Notes under the pieces: generated by a model
Database searches by the model: none
What the model saw: the letters and a program-made list of their open reading frames with translations, nothing else
What the model was told of the DNA's origin: nothing
Translations under genes and position numbers: made by a program
In this document: in pieces, positions 17,864-25,898 of the stretch
Position numbering within the stretch: the first letter of the stretch is position 1
Layout of the letters: each line of letters opens with the position of its first letter
Source of the DNA: Terriglobia bacterium
GTDB taxonomy: Bacteria > Acidobacteriota > Terriglobia > Bryobacterales > Bryobacteraceae
Direction: 5' to 3'
Assembly: GCA_025358575.1 (NCBI GenBank)
Contig: JANYJA010000114.1
Coordinates: 1-36,594, forward strand
Length of the DNA: 36,594 bases

Positions 17864-19840
17864 ATGCGCCAGATTTCTGCGGCACTGATTTTCTTTGCGG
17901 TCTCGGCCTTTGGTTCGACCGAACGCGACACGGCCGAGTGGGTGCTGCGCTGGGAGGGCAGCGTCACCCTTGAAGGCGCGAACCGGCCCGTGCGGGACGT
18001 GGCGCAGCTCCCCCCGGGAGACCTTCATGTTTCCGCGATCGACCTGACCGGCGCTGTGATGCGCCCCGTCGAGCTCCGCAGACTCACCGGCTTGCCCTAC
18101 CTTCGCGAACTGTATCTTCCCGGCCCCATTTGGAATCCGGGCGCGGGCAAGGAAGACAAAACCGGCGTCTTTCAGGCGCTCGCCACCCTGACCTCAGTGA
18201 AGCGCTTATCCTTCGGCTGGCACTTCAATTCGGAAATCGAAGTGAACGACGATGACATCCGCCAGCTGGCTCCTTGGTCTGGCCTAAAACAACTGCGCTG
18301 CTCTCAGTGCAGACTGGAGAAAGTCGACCTCTCCGTCTTCCATGAAATGAGCGATCTCGATCTCAGCCACAACCCCTTCACGGACGCCGGGATGGCCGGG
18401 CTCGCAGGTTTGACCAACCTGCGGCGTCTGATGCTGCACGATACCCTCATCACCGACGACGGCCTGAAATATTTGAATGATCTGACCGCGCTAGAAGAAC
18501 TCGACCTCTCCGGAACGCGAATTACCGATAAAGGGATTCGATACCTCCGCAGCCTCAAATCCATGCGGCGATTGAACCTGCTGGGCGCGCAAGCCAGTGA
18601 CGAATCGATGAGTGTTATCTCGGGCATGTCATCGCTGGAGGTCTTGAATCTATACCGCACTCGTGTGACGAATTCCGGCCTTTCGGCACTCCGGTCGCTG
18701 AAAAAACTTATGGACGTGGACGTGCGCTACAGCCGGGTCACGTCCAATGGGGTTGACTCCCTGCGCGCCGCCATTACCGCGCTCAAGATCCGCTTCGATG
18801 GCGCTTCCCCGCCGAAGACGGAGTTGGTCGCCGCCCGGCCCGCTGACTCCTCCGACCCCGCGATTGCATCCTGGGTGAAGCAGATGGGCGGAACCGTGGA
18901 GCTTGCGGGCGGGCATCTCACCGCCATCAGCCTCGCAGGTACTTCTCTCAGTGACGCTCAACTCGGCTACCTGAAGGACCTCGGCAGCTTACAAAAACTT
19001 GACCTCCAGGCAACCCAGATTTCCGACCTCGGGTTGACGCCGGTACAAGAGCTGACCGGCCTCCGCGAACTTAATCTCAACAATACAACCGTCTCAGACA
19101 CCGGGCTGGCGAAGCTCACCCCCTTGACCCGGCTCCAGACTCTCAGCTTGGCAGGAACGCTGGTGGAGGGGAGCAGCCTAGCAAGCTTGGGCTCTCTCAA
19201 AGAGCTGAATGCGCTCGATCTTTCGGGCTCCCATGTCGGCGATCGCGGCCTTTCCGCTATCGCGATCCTGTCCGCCCTAAGAAGTCTTAGCCTCCGCTAT
19301 CTCGACATTAGCGACGCTGCTTTGGTGAATATTTCGAAGCTTACCCTTCTGGAGAAGCTGGACCTGACGAGCACCGGGATCGGGGACAAGGGCCTCAAGC
19401 GGATCGCGATCCTGACCAACCTTCGCGAGTTGGATTTGAACCACACCGGCATTACCAGCGACGGGCTCGCCACGCTGAAACCCTTGCAGCAGCTCGAACG
19501 GATTGAGCTGTTCCGCACCCGCACCACGGACGCCGGTGCCGCCTCAGTATCAGACTTGAAAAATCTGCTGATCGCAAAACTCGACTACACTTCGCTCGAT
19601 GACGAAGGTGTCGCTTCATTGAAAACCCTCCCCAAACTGCGCGAACTGAGTCTGGATTCGACGAGCATGACCGATCGCGGCGCTCGGGCCCTTCAATCCA
19701 TGACGACGCTCAGAGCCTTGAATCTTTACCACACGCTCGTCAGCGAAAAAGGAATGCTCGCGCTCCAAGGCGCGCTTCCCGATTGCAAAATTGTGTTCGA
19801 TCGCGATTCAGCGCTGCCGAACCGGAGGGTCAAACAATGA
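17864..19840 (+). CDS. Secreted leucine-rich-repeat protein, two LRR blocks
   Basis: 658 residues with signal peptide MRQISAALIFFAVSAFG. After the capping region (AEWVLRWEGSVTLEG) the protein is built of about 20-24-residue repeats such as LTALEELDLSGTRITDKGI and LTNLRELDLNHTGITSDGL. A break near residues 320-330 (rich in Pro, Ala, Asp) is followed by a second cap-like segment (IASWVKQMGGTVELAGGHLT) and a second LRR block to the end. So it looks like two LRR units joined head to tail. Such proteins are common in Planctomycetes and Acidobacteriota and are thought to bind ligands or partners outside the cell. The 3' end overlaps the next LRR gene by 4 bp. No enzymatic domain is visible. Confidence 0.88.
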   Translation: MRQISAALIFFAVSAFGSTERDTAEWVLRWEGSVTLEGANRPVRDVAQLPPGDLHVSAIDLTGAVMRPVELRRLTGLPYLRELYLPGPIWNPGAGKEDKTGVFQALATLTSVKRLSFGWHFNSEIEVNDDDIRQLAPWSGLKQLRCSQCRLEKVDLSVFHEMSDLDLSHNPFTDAGMAGLAGLTNLRRLMLHDTLITDDGLKYLNDLTALEELDLSGTRITDKGIRYLRSLKSMRRLNLLGAQASDESMSVISGMSSLEVLNLYRTRVTNSGLSALRSLKKLMDVDVRYSRVTSNGVDSLRAAITALKIRFDGASPPKTELVAARPADSSDPAIASWVKQMGGTVELAGGHLTAISLAGTSLSDAQLGYLKDLGSLQKLDLQATQISDLGLTPVQELTGLRELNLNNTTVSDTGLAKLTPLTRLQTLSLAGTLVEGSSLASLGSLKELNALDLSGSHVGDRGLSAIAILSALRSLSLRYLDISDAALVNISKLTLLEKLDLTSTGIGDKGLKRIAILTNLRELDLNHTGITSDGLATLKPLQQLERIELFRTRTTDAGAASVSDLKNLLIAKLDYTSLDDEGVASLKTLPKLRELSLDSTSMTDRGARALQSMTTLRALNLYHTLVSEKGMLALQGALPDCKIVFDRDSALPNRRVKQ

Positions 19841-20841
19841 AAAACAATTGCTCGCTGGCGCTGCTGATGCTCTGCGCAACTCCTCTGCTTGCCGCTAGCC
19901 CGAAGACCGGCGAAGACGCGGCCCAATGGATCACGGATCTGGGGGGATCGGTGACCCGGAATTCTCAGGGTAGCGTCACCGGCGTGACCCTGCGTGGAAG
20001 CTGGGTCAGCGACAGCGACCTCCACCGCCTGAACCAATTTCGCGATTTGAATATTCTTGATCTCTCGCTAACACACATTACCGACGAAGGTATGCAGGAG
20101 ATCAAAACGTTGGGCGGCATCACCGAACTCAACCTCTATTTCGCCCAGTACGTCACCGACGAAGGCGTTGCGGCTATCAAGGACTGGAAGAAACTGAAAC
20201 GCCTGAACCTGCAAGGCACCAAAGCCGGTGATTCGGCCCTGGAACATATCGCGGGAATCACCACCCTCGAATCGCTCAACCTCGGGTCCACGCTGATGAC
20301 CGACGTGGGGCTGGAGCGCTTGACCTCTCTGCCGAACCTCAAGGAACTGACCATGGGCGGCAACGAACTGGGCGATGCCGGGCTTCAGGCGCTTCGCCAA
20401 ATGCCCGGGTTGACTTATCTCGACTTGAGCGGCCGGCAGGGCAACGATAAGAACGTCTGGACCATCGCGATGAGCAATTTGGGGCTCCGCGCCGTGCTGA
20501 CGCTGAAGAACCTGCGCGAACTCCGTTTCGCCTGCACCTCGACCGCCGTAGGAATCGAAGGCTCCAAATTTGGAGAAGTCAGCACCCTGAGCGTGACCGA
20601 GGAGTGGCTGGAACAAATGAAAGCGTTACCCCAGCTTCAGGTCCTCCAAGTCCAGGGCTGCAACCGGATCAACGACAATGCGATCGCCGCGCTCGTGGCC
20701 ATTCCCGCACTGCGCGAAGCCGACCTGAAGGGCACCTCCGTCACGGAGCAAGGAGCCGCAAGGCTGCGTGCCGCCAAACCCGGCCTGCTAGTCTACGTGG
20801 GCCCCTGGGAAGCAAAAGCCGCCGGTTATCGTAACAACTGA
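19837..20841 (+). CDS. Secreted leucine-rich-repeat protein
   Basis: 334 residues. The ATG at 19837 overlaps the TGA of the preceding LRR gene (ATGA) and is preceded at 7 nt by GGAGGG (19824-19829), a strong ribosome-binding site lying inside the upstream gene. The N terminus [20 protein letters not shown] is a signal peptide. A cap segment follows ([20 protein letters not shown]), then about eight LRRs ([38 protein letters not shown]). One irregular stretch (about residues 210-265) breaks the repeat register. It is related to the upstream protein and was probably derived from the same ancestor. It is translationally coupled to it, which suggests the two act together, likely with the divergent DUF1592/DUF1552 products. 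Confidence 0.9.
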   Translation: MKNNCSLALLMLCATPLLAASPKTGEDAAQWITDLGGSVTRNSQGSVTGVTLRGSWVSDSDLHRLNQFRDLNILDLSLTHITDEGMQEIKTLGGITELNLYFAQYVTDEGVAAIKDWKKLKRLNLQGTKAGDSALEHIAGITTLESLNLGSTLMTDVGLERLTSLPNLKELTMGGNELGDAGLQALRQMPGLTYLDLSGRQGNDKNVWTIAMSNLGLRAVLTLKNLRELRFACTSTAVGIEGSKFGEVSTLSVTEEWLEQMKALPQLQVLQVQGCNRINDNAIAALVAIPALREADLKGTSVTEQGAARLRAAKPGLLVYVGPWEAKAAGYRNN

Positions 20842-20853
20842 GCCGTTGATGCT

Positions 20854-22492
20854 CTATTGACGGTGACCCTGTCCGTAAAGAATTACGCCGGGCCGGGCAC
20901 CGGAGTGTTTACCCCGCGCCAGCAAAATTGTTCCATTCGCCCCAACGTATTCTACGCCGCTGGCATATTGATGCGGCTTCATGTACGTGGCGTTGTCGAT
21001 GATTGTGGCCGGGTCGAACACGGTTACATCCGCCCATAAACCGGGTCGCAGCAATCCGCGGTCGAAGATACGAATCTTTGCGGCATTGGCGGAGGTCATC
21101 TTGCGAATGGCCTCTTCCATCGACAGCACATGCTCGTCGCGGACATAGCGCCCCAGCACTCTTGGGAAGGTGCCGTAAGAGCGCGGGTGAGGATTGCCGG
21201 CTGATAACGGCCCCTCGGTTTTGAAGGCCAGCCCATCGGAACCGATTGACACAAACGGCTGCTGAAGCGCATAGCGCATGTCTTTCTCATCGTGGTTAAA
21301 GTAGATTGTCGGCACGGTTCCGCCGTTCTCTTCGAGCAGCAGAAACAACGCGTCCAGCGGCTTAGAGTGCAAGTCTGAATTACCTCATTATGCGCCGCCA
21401 CTCGTATTTTTGGTATGCGGGATTGGAAAGTGACACGAGCAGCATCCCCTCCCAACTGCCAGTTGCGGTGTAGTGGTTGTACCACGAGGAACCCGGGATG
21501 CCGTGTTCGATTTCGGTCTCCAGCCGTTGACGCAGTGATGGGTCTTTCAGGCGACGGATCAGAGCGGCCGACCCGCCTTCGTGCGCCCAAGGCGGGATGA
21601 TAGTGGCAAGGTCATTCTGCCCGGCACGGTAGGGATAAACATTCGCCGTCACCTCGACACCGCTGGCTCGTGCCTGACCGATGCTGGCGATTACCTCTGG
21701 CATCTGTCCCCAGAGCGTGCGATCGGCCAGCTTGAGATGAATGATGTCCACCGGCACACCACTTTCACGGCCGATCTTGATTGCCTCGGCGACCGATTCG
21801 AAAACACCCTGCCCCTCGGTGCGCATGTGTGTCGAGTAGATCCCGCCGAATTCCGAAGCGGCTTTGCGCATCGCGATCAGCGAATTCGTGTCGATCCACG
21901 AGCCGGGCGGTCCGCTCAAGGAACTCGCGACACCGAGAGCCCCTTGCCGCATGGCGTCGCGCACCAATTCCTGCATCTGCGCTATTTCGTCAGAAGCAGG
22001 CGGACCGGCCTGTTCGCCGTGGACGAAGGTCCAGACCTGGCTCAATCCGATGTACGTCCCCACGTTCGTCGAGATGCCACCCTTGAGTAATGTTGTGAAG
22101 TATCCGTTGAAGTCTTGCCATTCCGCTCGATATTCTTTATCCTGCTGCTTGCCTCCAACAGGCGCCGTGGAACCGCCCTCGCCCAGGATCATCGAGGTGA
22201 CCCCTTGCCGGATCATGCTTTCTGCGTTCCCGTCGGTGAGCAGCGTGTAGTCGGAATGGTTGTGGATGTCGATAAATCCCGGCGACACCACCAGTCCTCG
22301 GGCTTCGATTACCGTCTGAGCGGTGCTTCCAGCGAGCCGGCCCATCGCCGCAATTTTTCCCTCGCGGATTCCTAAATCACCGACCCACGATGGATTGCCG
22401 GTTCCATCCACAATGAGCCCACCTCGGATCAGTACGTTGAAGGACTCGGCCTGGAGCAACGCCGTGGCAGCGAGTACAAGGGAAAGCTTCAT
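20854..22492 (-). pseudogene. N-acyl-D-amino-acid deacylase (D-aminoacylase) family, split by one frameshift
   Basis: The first part (22492-21380, 370 residues) has signal peptide MKLSLVLAATALLQAES, then IRGGLIVDGTGNPS, GFIDIHNHSDYTLL (metal-binding H-x-H), ILGEGGSTAPVGG, IYSTHMRTEGQG and VDIIHLKLADR with further metal ligands. It stops after KYEWRRIMR. The second part (21372-20854) resumes in another frame at LHSKPLDALFLLLEENGG, with FNHDEKDMRYALQQPFVSIG, SDG (metal Asp), ANAAKIRIFDRGLLRPGLWA and DVTVFDPA. Together they make one amidohydrolase of about 540 residues. The break at about 21375-21385 removes nothing obvious except reading frame. Family enzymes hydrolyse N-acyl-D-amino acids or related cell-wall compounds. 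A sequencing error or recent mutation cannot be told apart here, because all motifs remain. Confidence 0.8.
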
Positions 22493-22699
22493 TACGAAAA
22501 TTCTACTCTCGGTTCAACTCCGTCGCGAACCGCAAACACTCAACCAGTCTGTCAATCCCTCTTCGGAGCGCGTTGAGTATGTTGTTGGGTTGGCATGTTT
22601 CTGCAACTAACCGCAAGGCCTAAGAATGAAGGTGGCGGACACTCACTCCCATTTGCCAGATACCGAAACGTACGATGCAGATTTCTCAAAATTGCCGAA

Positions 22700-22915
22700 A
22701 TGATCGACCGAACACTCAATAAGCGCTTGGCCAGCCTCGAAGCTCGCATGACGCCGGCAGTAGTCGCGCCGCTGTCCATGACCATCCATTTCATCGACCC
22801 CAAGAAGGGCGTGACAAGCTCCCTTTTGGTCGGGTCCGGCCAATATGTTTGGACAAACCCCGTCGCAGGTGCGACATCAAAAAATCGATTCCAGGGTTTC
22901 GAGAAAACAGAATGA
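22700..22915 (+). CDS. Small hypothetical protein (71 aa)
   Basis: MIDRTLNKRLASLEARMTP starts the frame, followed by a short beta-like part (LSMTIHFIDPKKGVTSSLLV) and a basic end. I do not know the family. The N-terminal R-L-x-x-L-E pattern recurs in the two next frames, and the stop overlaps the next ATG (ATGA at 22912-22915), which points to translational coupling. It lies in a zone of decayed mobile DNA and may be phage- or element-derived. Confidence 0.45.
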   Translation: MIDRTLNKRLASLEARMTPAVVAPLSMTIHFIDPKKGVTSSLLVGSGQYVWTNPVAGATSKNRFQGFEKTE

Positions 22916-22986
22916 GGCGAGAACTGCTAAAGCGTCTGCAAGCGTTGGAGAGTGGCCCTGAGTTTTTGCCTTTCCGCCTTTTATAG
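22912..22986 (+). CDS. Tiny ORF (24 aa) coupled to the preceding ORF
   Basis: The ATG overlaps the upstream stop (ATGA). The product MRRELLKRLQALESGPEFLP followed by FRLL is only 24 residues and begins with the same R-R/L-x-R-L-x-x-L-E helix as its neighbours. It may be the truncated start of a longer protein. Coding status rests only on the overlap and the shared motif. Confidence 0.35.
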   Translation: MRRELLKRLQALESGPEFLPFRLL

Positions 22987-23017
22987 TCCTGGGTCCCGAT
23001 GGCGAAGAAGGTCCAGT

Positions 23018-23216
23018 ATGAGGTTGCGCCGACGAATCGAGAAGTTGGAGCCCGCACACGGACATCCTCCAGAGGAGCTACTGGCAATTTTTGACTGCTC
23101 AGGCCATGCGGCGACTTTCGCCGGGCGAAACGATATTCGTACGACCAGGCCACCAGACTCCCGCCTCGAAAACTTGACTCAGCCCCACGAGAAAGCGGTG
23201 GCGCGATATCGGGGAT
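23018..23216 (+). pseudogene. Small hypothetical protein with RRRIEKLE start, truncated into recombinase remnant
   Basis: From ATG 23018 the frame reads MRLRRRIEKLEPAHGHPPEE then LLAIFDCSGHAATF. It is the third consecutive frame with an arginine-leucine-glutamate helix start. It stays open downstream but after about 23217 the DNA encodes, in another frame, the tail of a tyrosine recombinase, so the native 3' end is lost. Confidence 0.35.
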
Positions 23217-23354
23217 GCCTCACACGCGCTCGATCGCGGCGCCCCCATCCACCTGGTCCAGGCAACGCTTGGCCACGCTTCAGTTGCAACAACCAGTCTC
23301 TATCTTCACGCGCGACCGGGACAATCGAGCGCGAGCTTCATCTCCATTTCGTAG
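23196..23354 (+). pseudogene. Tyrosine recombinase, C-terminal fragment (includes 79-bp repeat copy B)
   Basis: One uninterrupted frame reads ASHALDRGAPIHLVQATLGH, then ASVATTSLYLHARPGQSSAS and FISIS-TAG. This is the end of a XerC/phage-type recombinase: HxLGH-type histidine, then the catalytic Tyr in SLYLHARP. The Arg box (H-W-L-R-H) that should precede it is damaged (TGGCGCGATATCGGGGAT reads WRDIGD). The last 51 bp and the following 28 bp form copy B of the repeat (23304-23382). Confidence 0.75.
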
Positions 23355-23382
23355 GCGTTGCGGTTTGTTGCAAAACTTCGCA
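23304..23382 (+). repeat. 79-bp recombinase-tail repeat, copy B
   Basis: 74 of 79 positions match copy A at 7337-7415. The shared part extends 28 bp beyond the TAG, to TTGCAAAACTTCGCA here versus TTGCAGAACTTTGCA in copy A. Confidence 0.8.
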
Positions 23383-23522
23383 CGCAGTATCGGACCGCCT
23401 CGGCCGCGGGAACAGCAAAACACTTGGGAGCCGAATGGGCACACCACACCGTTTCAATGACCCCTTAGATGTCGCGGTTCAAAAGAAGAGGCAGGTTGTC
23501 AATCGGTGTATGCTTTCCGCGC

Positions 23523-24470
23523 TCCGGAAAAAAATCTTGACTGCGGATGCTTACGCCACGGCAGACCCTAGCGACGCGGCCACGTTGGGGATTCTGGGCG
23601 ATGCGCGAATGGAACTGGGAAGTACAGGGAAGCGGGCGACGCGGACGAACGCATGGTTTGTCTCGGGGCCAATCTCTTCAGCTATAACCGGTTGGCCTAT
23701 TATCGCTTCGTGACCGGAGATCCCGATGCCGCGCTGGGTTGGATGGCACAGGCAAACGACGCGGGCAGCCCCTCGCTTGAGAATGTGGCATGGTGCTACT
23801 CGGAGATGGGCGACATGCTGTTTAAAGTGGGTCGCACCAGCGATGCGGAGACGGCTTACAAGAACTCGTTAGCAACGTTTCCCGGTTATCATCGTGCGTA
23901 TGCGGGCCTGGGACGTACGTCGGCCGCCCGAGGCAGCCTTAACGCGGAAATCAAGAACTTTCTTAAGGCCCAGTCCGTCATTCCACTGCCGGAGTATGCG
24001 GGGCCGCTTGAAACGCTCTTCACCCTAAACCACGGCGCTCCAGGAGCCGCCGGGCAGCGTGCATTACTCGAACGCTTCAAAAGCTGATGGCAGTGAACGG
24101 CGAGAAAGCGAATCGCACACTTGCCGTCGTTTACGCCGACAACGAATCGGAACCTGTCGGCGCTCGATCTTGCCCGGGCGAAGTTCGACGTCAGAGATAA
24201 GGTCTACAGTTGGGATACTTTGAGCTGGGTATTGTTCAAAAACAAGCAATTCCACGAGGCGATGAGGGCAAGTAAAAAAGCAATGGCTTAAAACACCGGA
24301 GCCAGACTCCTATTTTCACGCGGGCATGATCGCTCTTAAGAACATGGACAATAAAAGGGCGAGTACGTTACTCCAGATGGCGCTCGCGTTAAATCCGCAC
24401 TTCGATCCCCGAAACGGGGCTATCGCGACCGCTACTCTTGACCAGTTGCAGATGGCAGGCCAGCCGCATT
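23523..24470 (+). pseudogene. TPR-repeat protein, several frameshifts
   Basis: Read across frames: ADPSDAATLGILGDARMELG, then after a shift near 23630 LFSYNRLAYYRFVTGDPDAA, LENVAWCYSEMGDMLFKVGR, AETAYKNSLATFPGYHRAYA and GLGRTSAARGSLNAEIKNFL. After the stop at 24087 another frame gives ALDLARAKFDVRDKVYSWDT, LSWVLFKNKQFHEAMRAS, and then, beyond TAA 24291, YFHAGMIALKNMDNKRAS and LLQMALALNPHFDPRN. The pattern is that of tetratricopeptide repeats, with no catalytic domain and no signal peptide visible. At least three frameshifts make it a pseudogene. Both limits are approximate. Confidence 0.7.
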
Positions 24471-24971
24471 TATCTAGGGCGAGGGGCGACGATAATTTTA
24501 CTTACTGGGTTCCCCTGGGCTGCCCTTACCTGCACTTTGCGCCTTTTTCCGTTTCTTGGGTTGCCCAGCAACTTCGTTGCAGTGCCACGCTTGGTACATC
24601 GGACCGGCGGGTACGCCACTTTTCCGGACGGAACCACAGCCACGGCCGGGTTCGTGCACGACGAGGCCTGCCCGGAACACGGAGCGCTCGAAGCAGGGCC
24701 TACTCGACGCCCATAAATGGCGAGCACCATCTCCAGCAGATTCTGGCGGTGTCGCGCTAAAAGAAAAGGAACCTAGTACAAAGCGAATGCTTGCTTCTTC
24801 AATCGATCGAGTGAACCCTATATCGGCGCCACAATGCACCATCTCGGTGACTGTGTTCTTTAACTAGCCCGAGCGGGCACAATCAAGACCCAACTGTGGA
24901 GTTCGCAGATCCCCGGTTGCCACCGAAACCCGGAATCTTTCAGTGCTCGGCGTGAGTCGCGAACCATAACC
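24471..24971. other. Intergenic, about 500 bp, no gene recognised
   Basis: Frames on both strands here are short, rich in Arg, Pro and Ser, and share no motif I recognise. It is probably decayed DNA between the TPR pseudogene and the NB-ARC-like remnant. Confidence 0.35.
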
Positions 24972-25550
24972 CTAACGTGGAGTGCCGTGTCGGCCCGCAA
25001 GCAGCAACAATAACCAGGGACGTCCAATCGTGCCGGTCATCAGAAGATGCGATTCCACGTACGACCCTCGGCACCTGCGCGATGGGATGGCGGAAATGTT
25101 CACCTTGAAAAGGCTGAGCTTTTCCTGCTCACCGATGCTATATCTCCAAGTCAATTGGTCGTCACGCCGCGTAGCTGGTTCGCGACATTCACCCGGAGAT
25201 CCCACCGCAGGTTGATGAACTTGGCACACGGGCTTTGATTTGTTCAAGCGCTCAAGTTGCCGTTTGGAGTAGCTGGTCAAATAATCTTGAAAGGGCGTGT
25301 CGTGCGTCGTGATAAAAATTGCGGCCTGTTCTAGTGCCAGGGCAGACCTCCGAGTTAGGTAGCCAGTTGCAGACGCTGCCGTTCTTTCGCTGCGGCTGCC
25401 ATTATCACTCCCGGTTCGTGCAAAGAGGAACGTCACCGCTTCACTCAAGGGCATCTGGGTCACGTCCAGGGCTTTCGCGGCTGCCAACCGACTTGCACCT
25501 GCGGTCGCGTCATTAGCAGGATGTGACCTCGCCCCTTTAACGGGGAAGGT
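24972..25550 (-). pseudogene. NB-ARC/STAND ATPase-like remnant
   Basis: On the minus strand, starting near 25540, one frame reads GHILLMTR (compare GHVLLTTR, the sensor 1 region of NB-ARC-TPR proteins). After a shift near 25500, AAAKALDVTQMPLSEAVTFL and FARTG follow, matching the winged-helix side of the same domain. Next comes RSALALEQAAIFITTHDTPF followed by QDYLTSYSKRQLERL, equivalent to the GLPLALxQAGAYI...YL.LY..R..LL stretch. P-loop and Walker B segments are not present, so it is a fragment. Such proteins sense stress or phage in bacteria; no effector domain remains here. Confidence 0.5.
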
Positions 25551-25584
25551 ACGTCAACAATTACGGCCCCCCCGAAAAGGTGGG

Positions 25585-25752
25585 TTACTCAAGCGACCAT
25601 TCGAGGGCGTTCAGAAAGCCGATCACTTTTCGAAGTGTCTGCCGGAGGAGCGTGAGGGCAATCTGTTGATCGGTGGCGGCCCGGTCCGACAGCTTACCAT
25701 GGTGCTCGGGCCCGTTTATCCAGCTTGCAATCATTGATTCGAGGTCGCGCAC
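25585..25752 (-). CDS. Small hypothetical ORF (about 49-55 aa)
   Basis: From GTG 25752 or ATG 25734 to TAA at 25585-25587, the frame reads MIASWINGPEHHGKLSDRAA, then a helical end (LTLLRQTLRKVIGFLNALEW). The frame stays open upstream into the catalase 3' region without a clear start, so this may be the tail of a lost gene. The sequence is amphipathic and has a coding-like composition, but I recognise no family. Confidence 0.3.
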   Translation of the reverse strand: MRDLESMIASWINGPEHHGKLSDRAATDQQIALTLLRQTLRKVIGFLNALEWSLE

Positions 25753-25898
25753 GTTGTCTGCGCGCGGCCAAGAGAGACCAAGCTCGATGTGTGCCTGCGT
25801 CCTTCTGCGCGTTGAGGCGGCAAAGGAGCGTTGAACGGCAGAACCGCGATGAGGCTTATTCGCTGGCCCGTCGGCGGAGTGAAGAGGTTTGACGGATT

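Noticed and set aside
24498-24867. Overlapping frames on both strands between the TPR and NB-ARC remnants
   Set aside because: They are rich in Arg/Ser/Pro with no motif, no start signal and no conserved neighbour. I left the stretch as unassigned.
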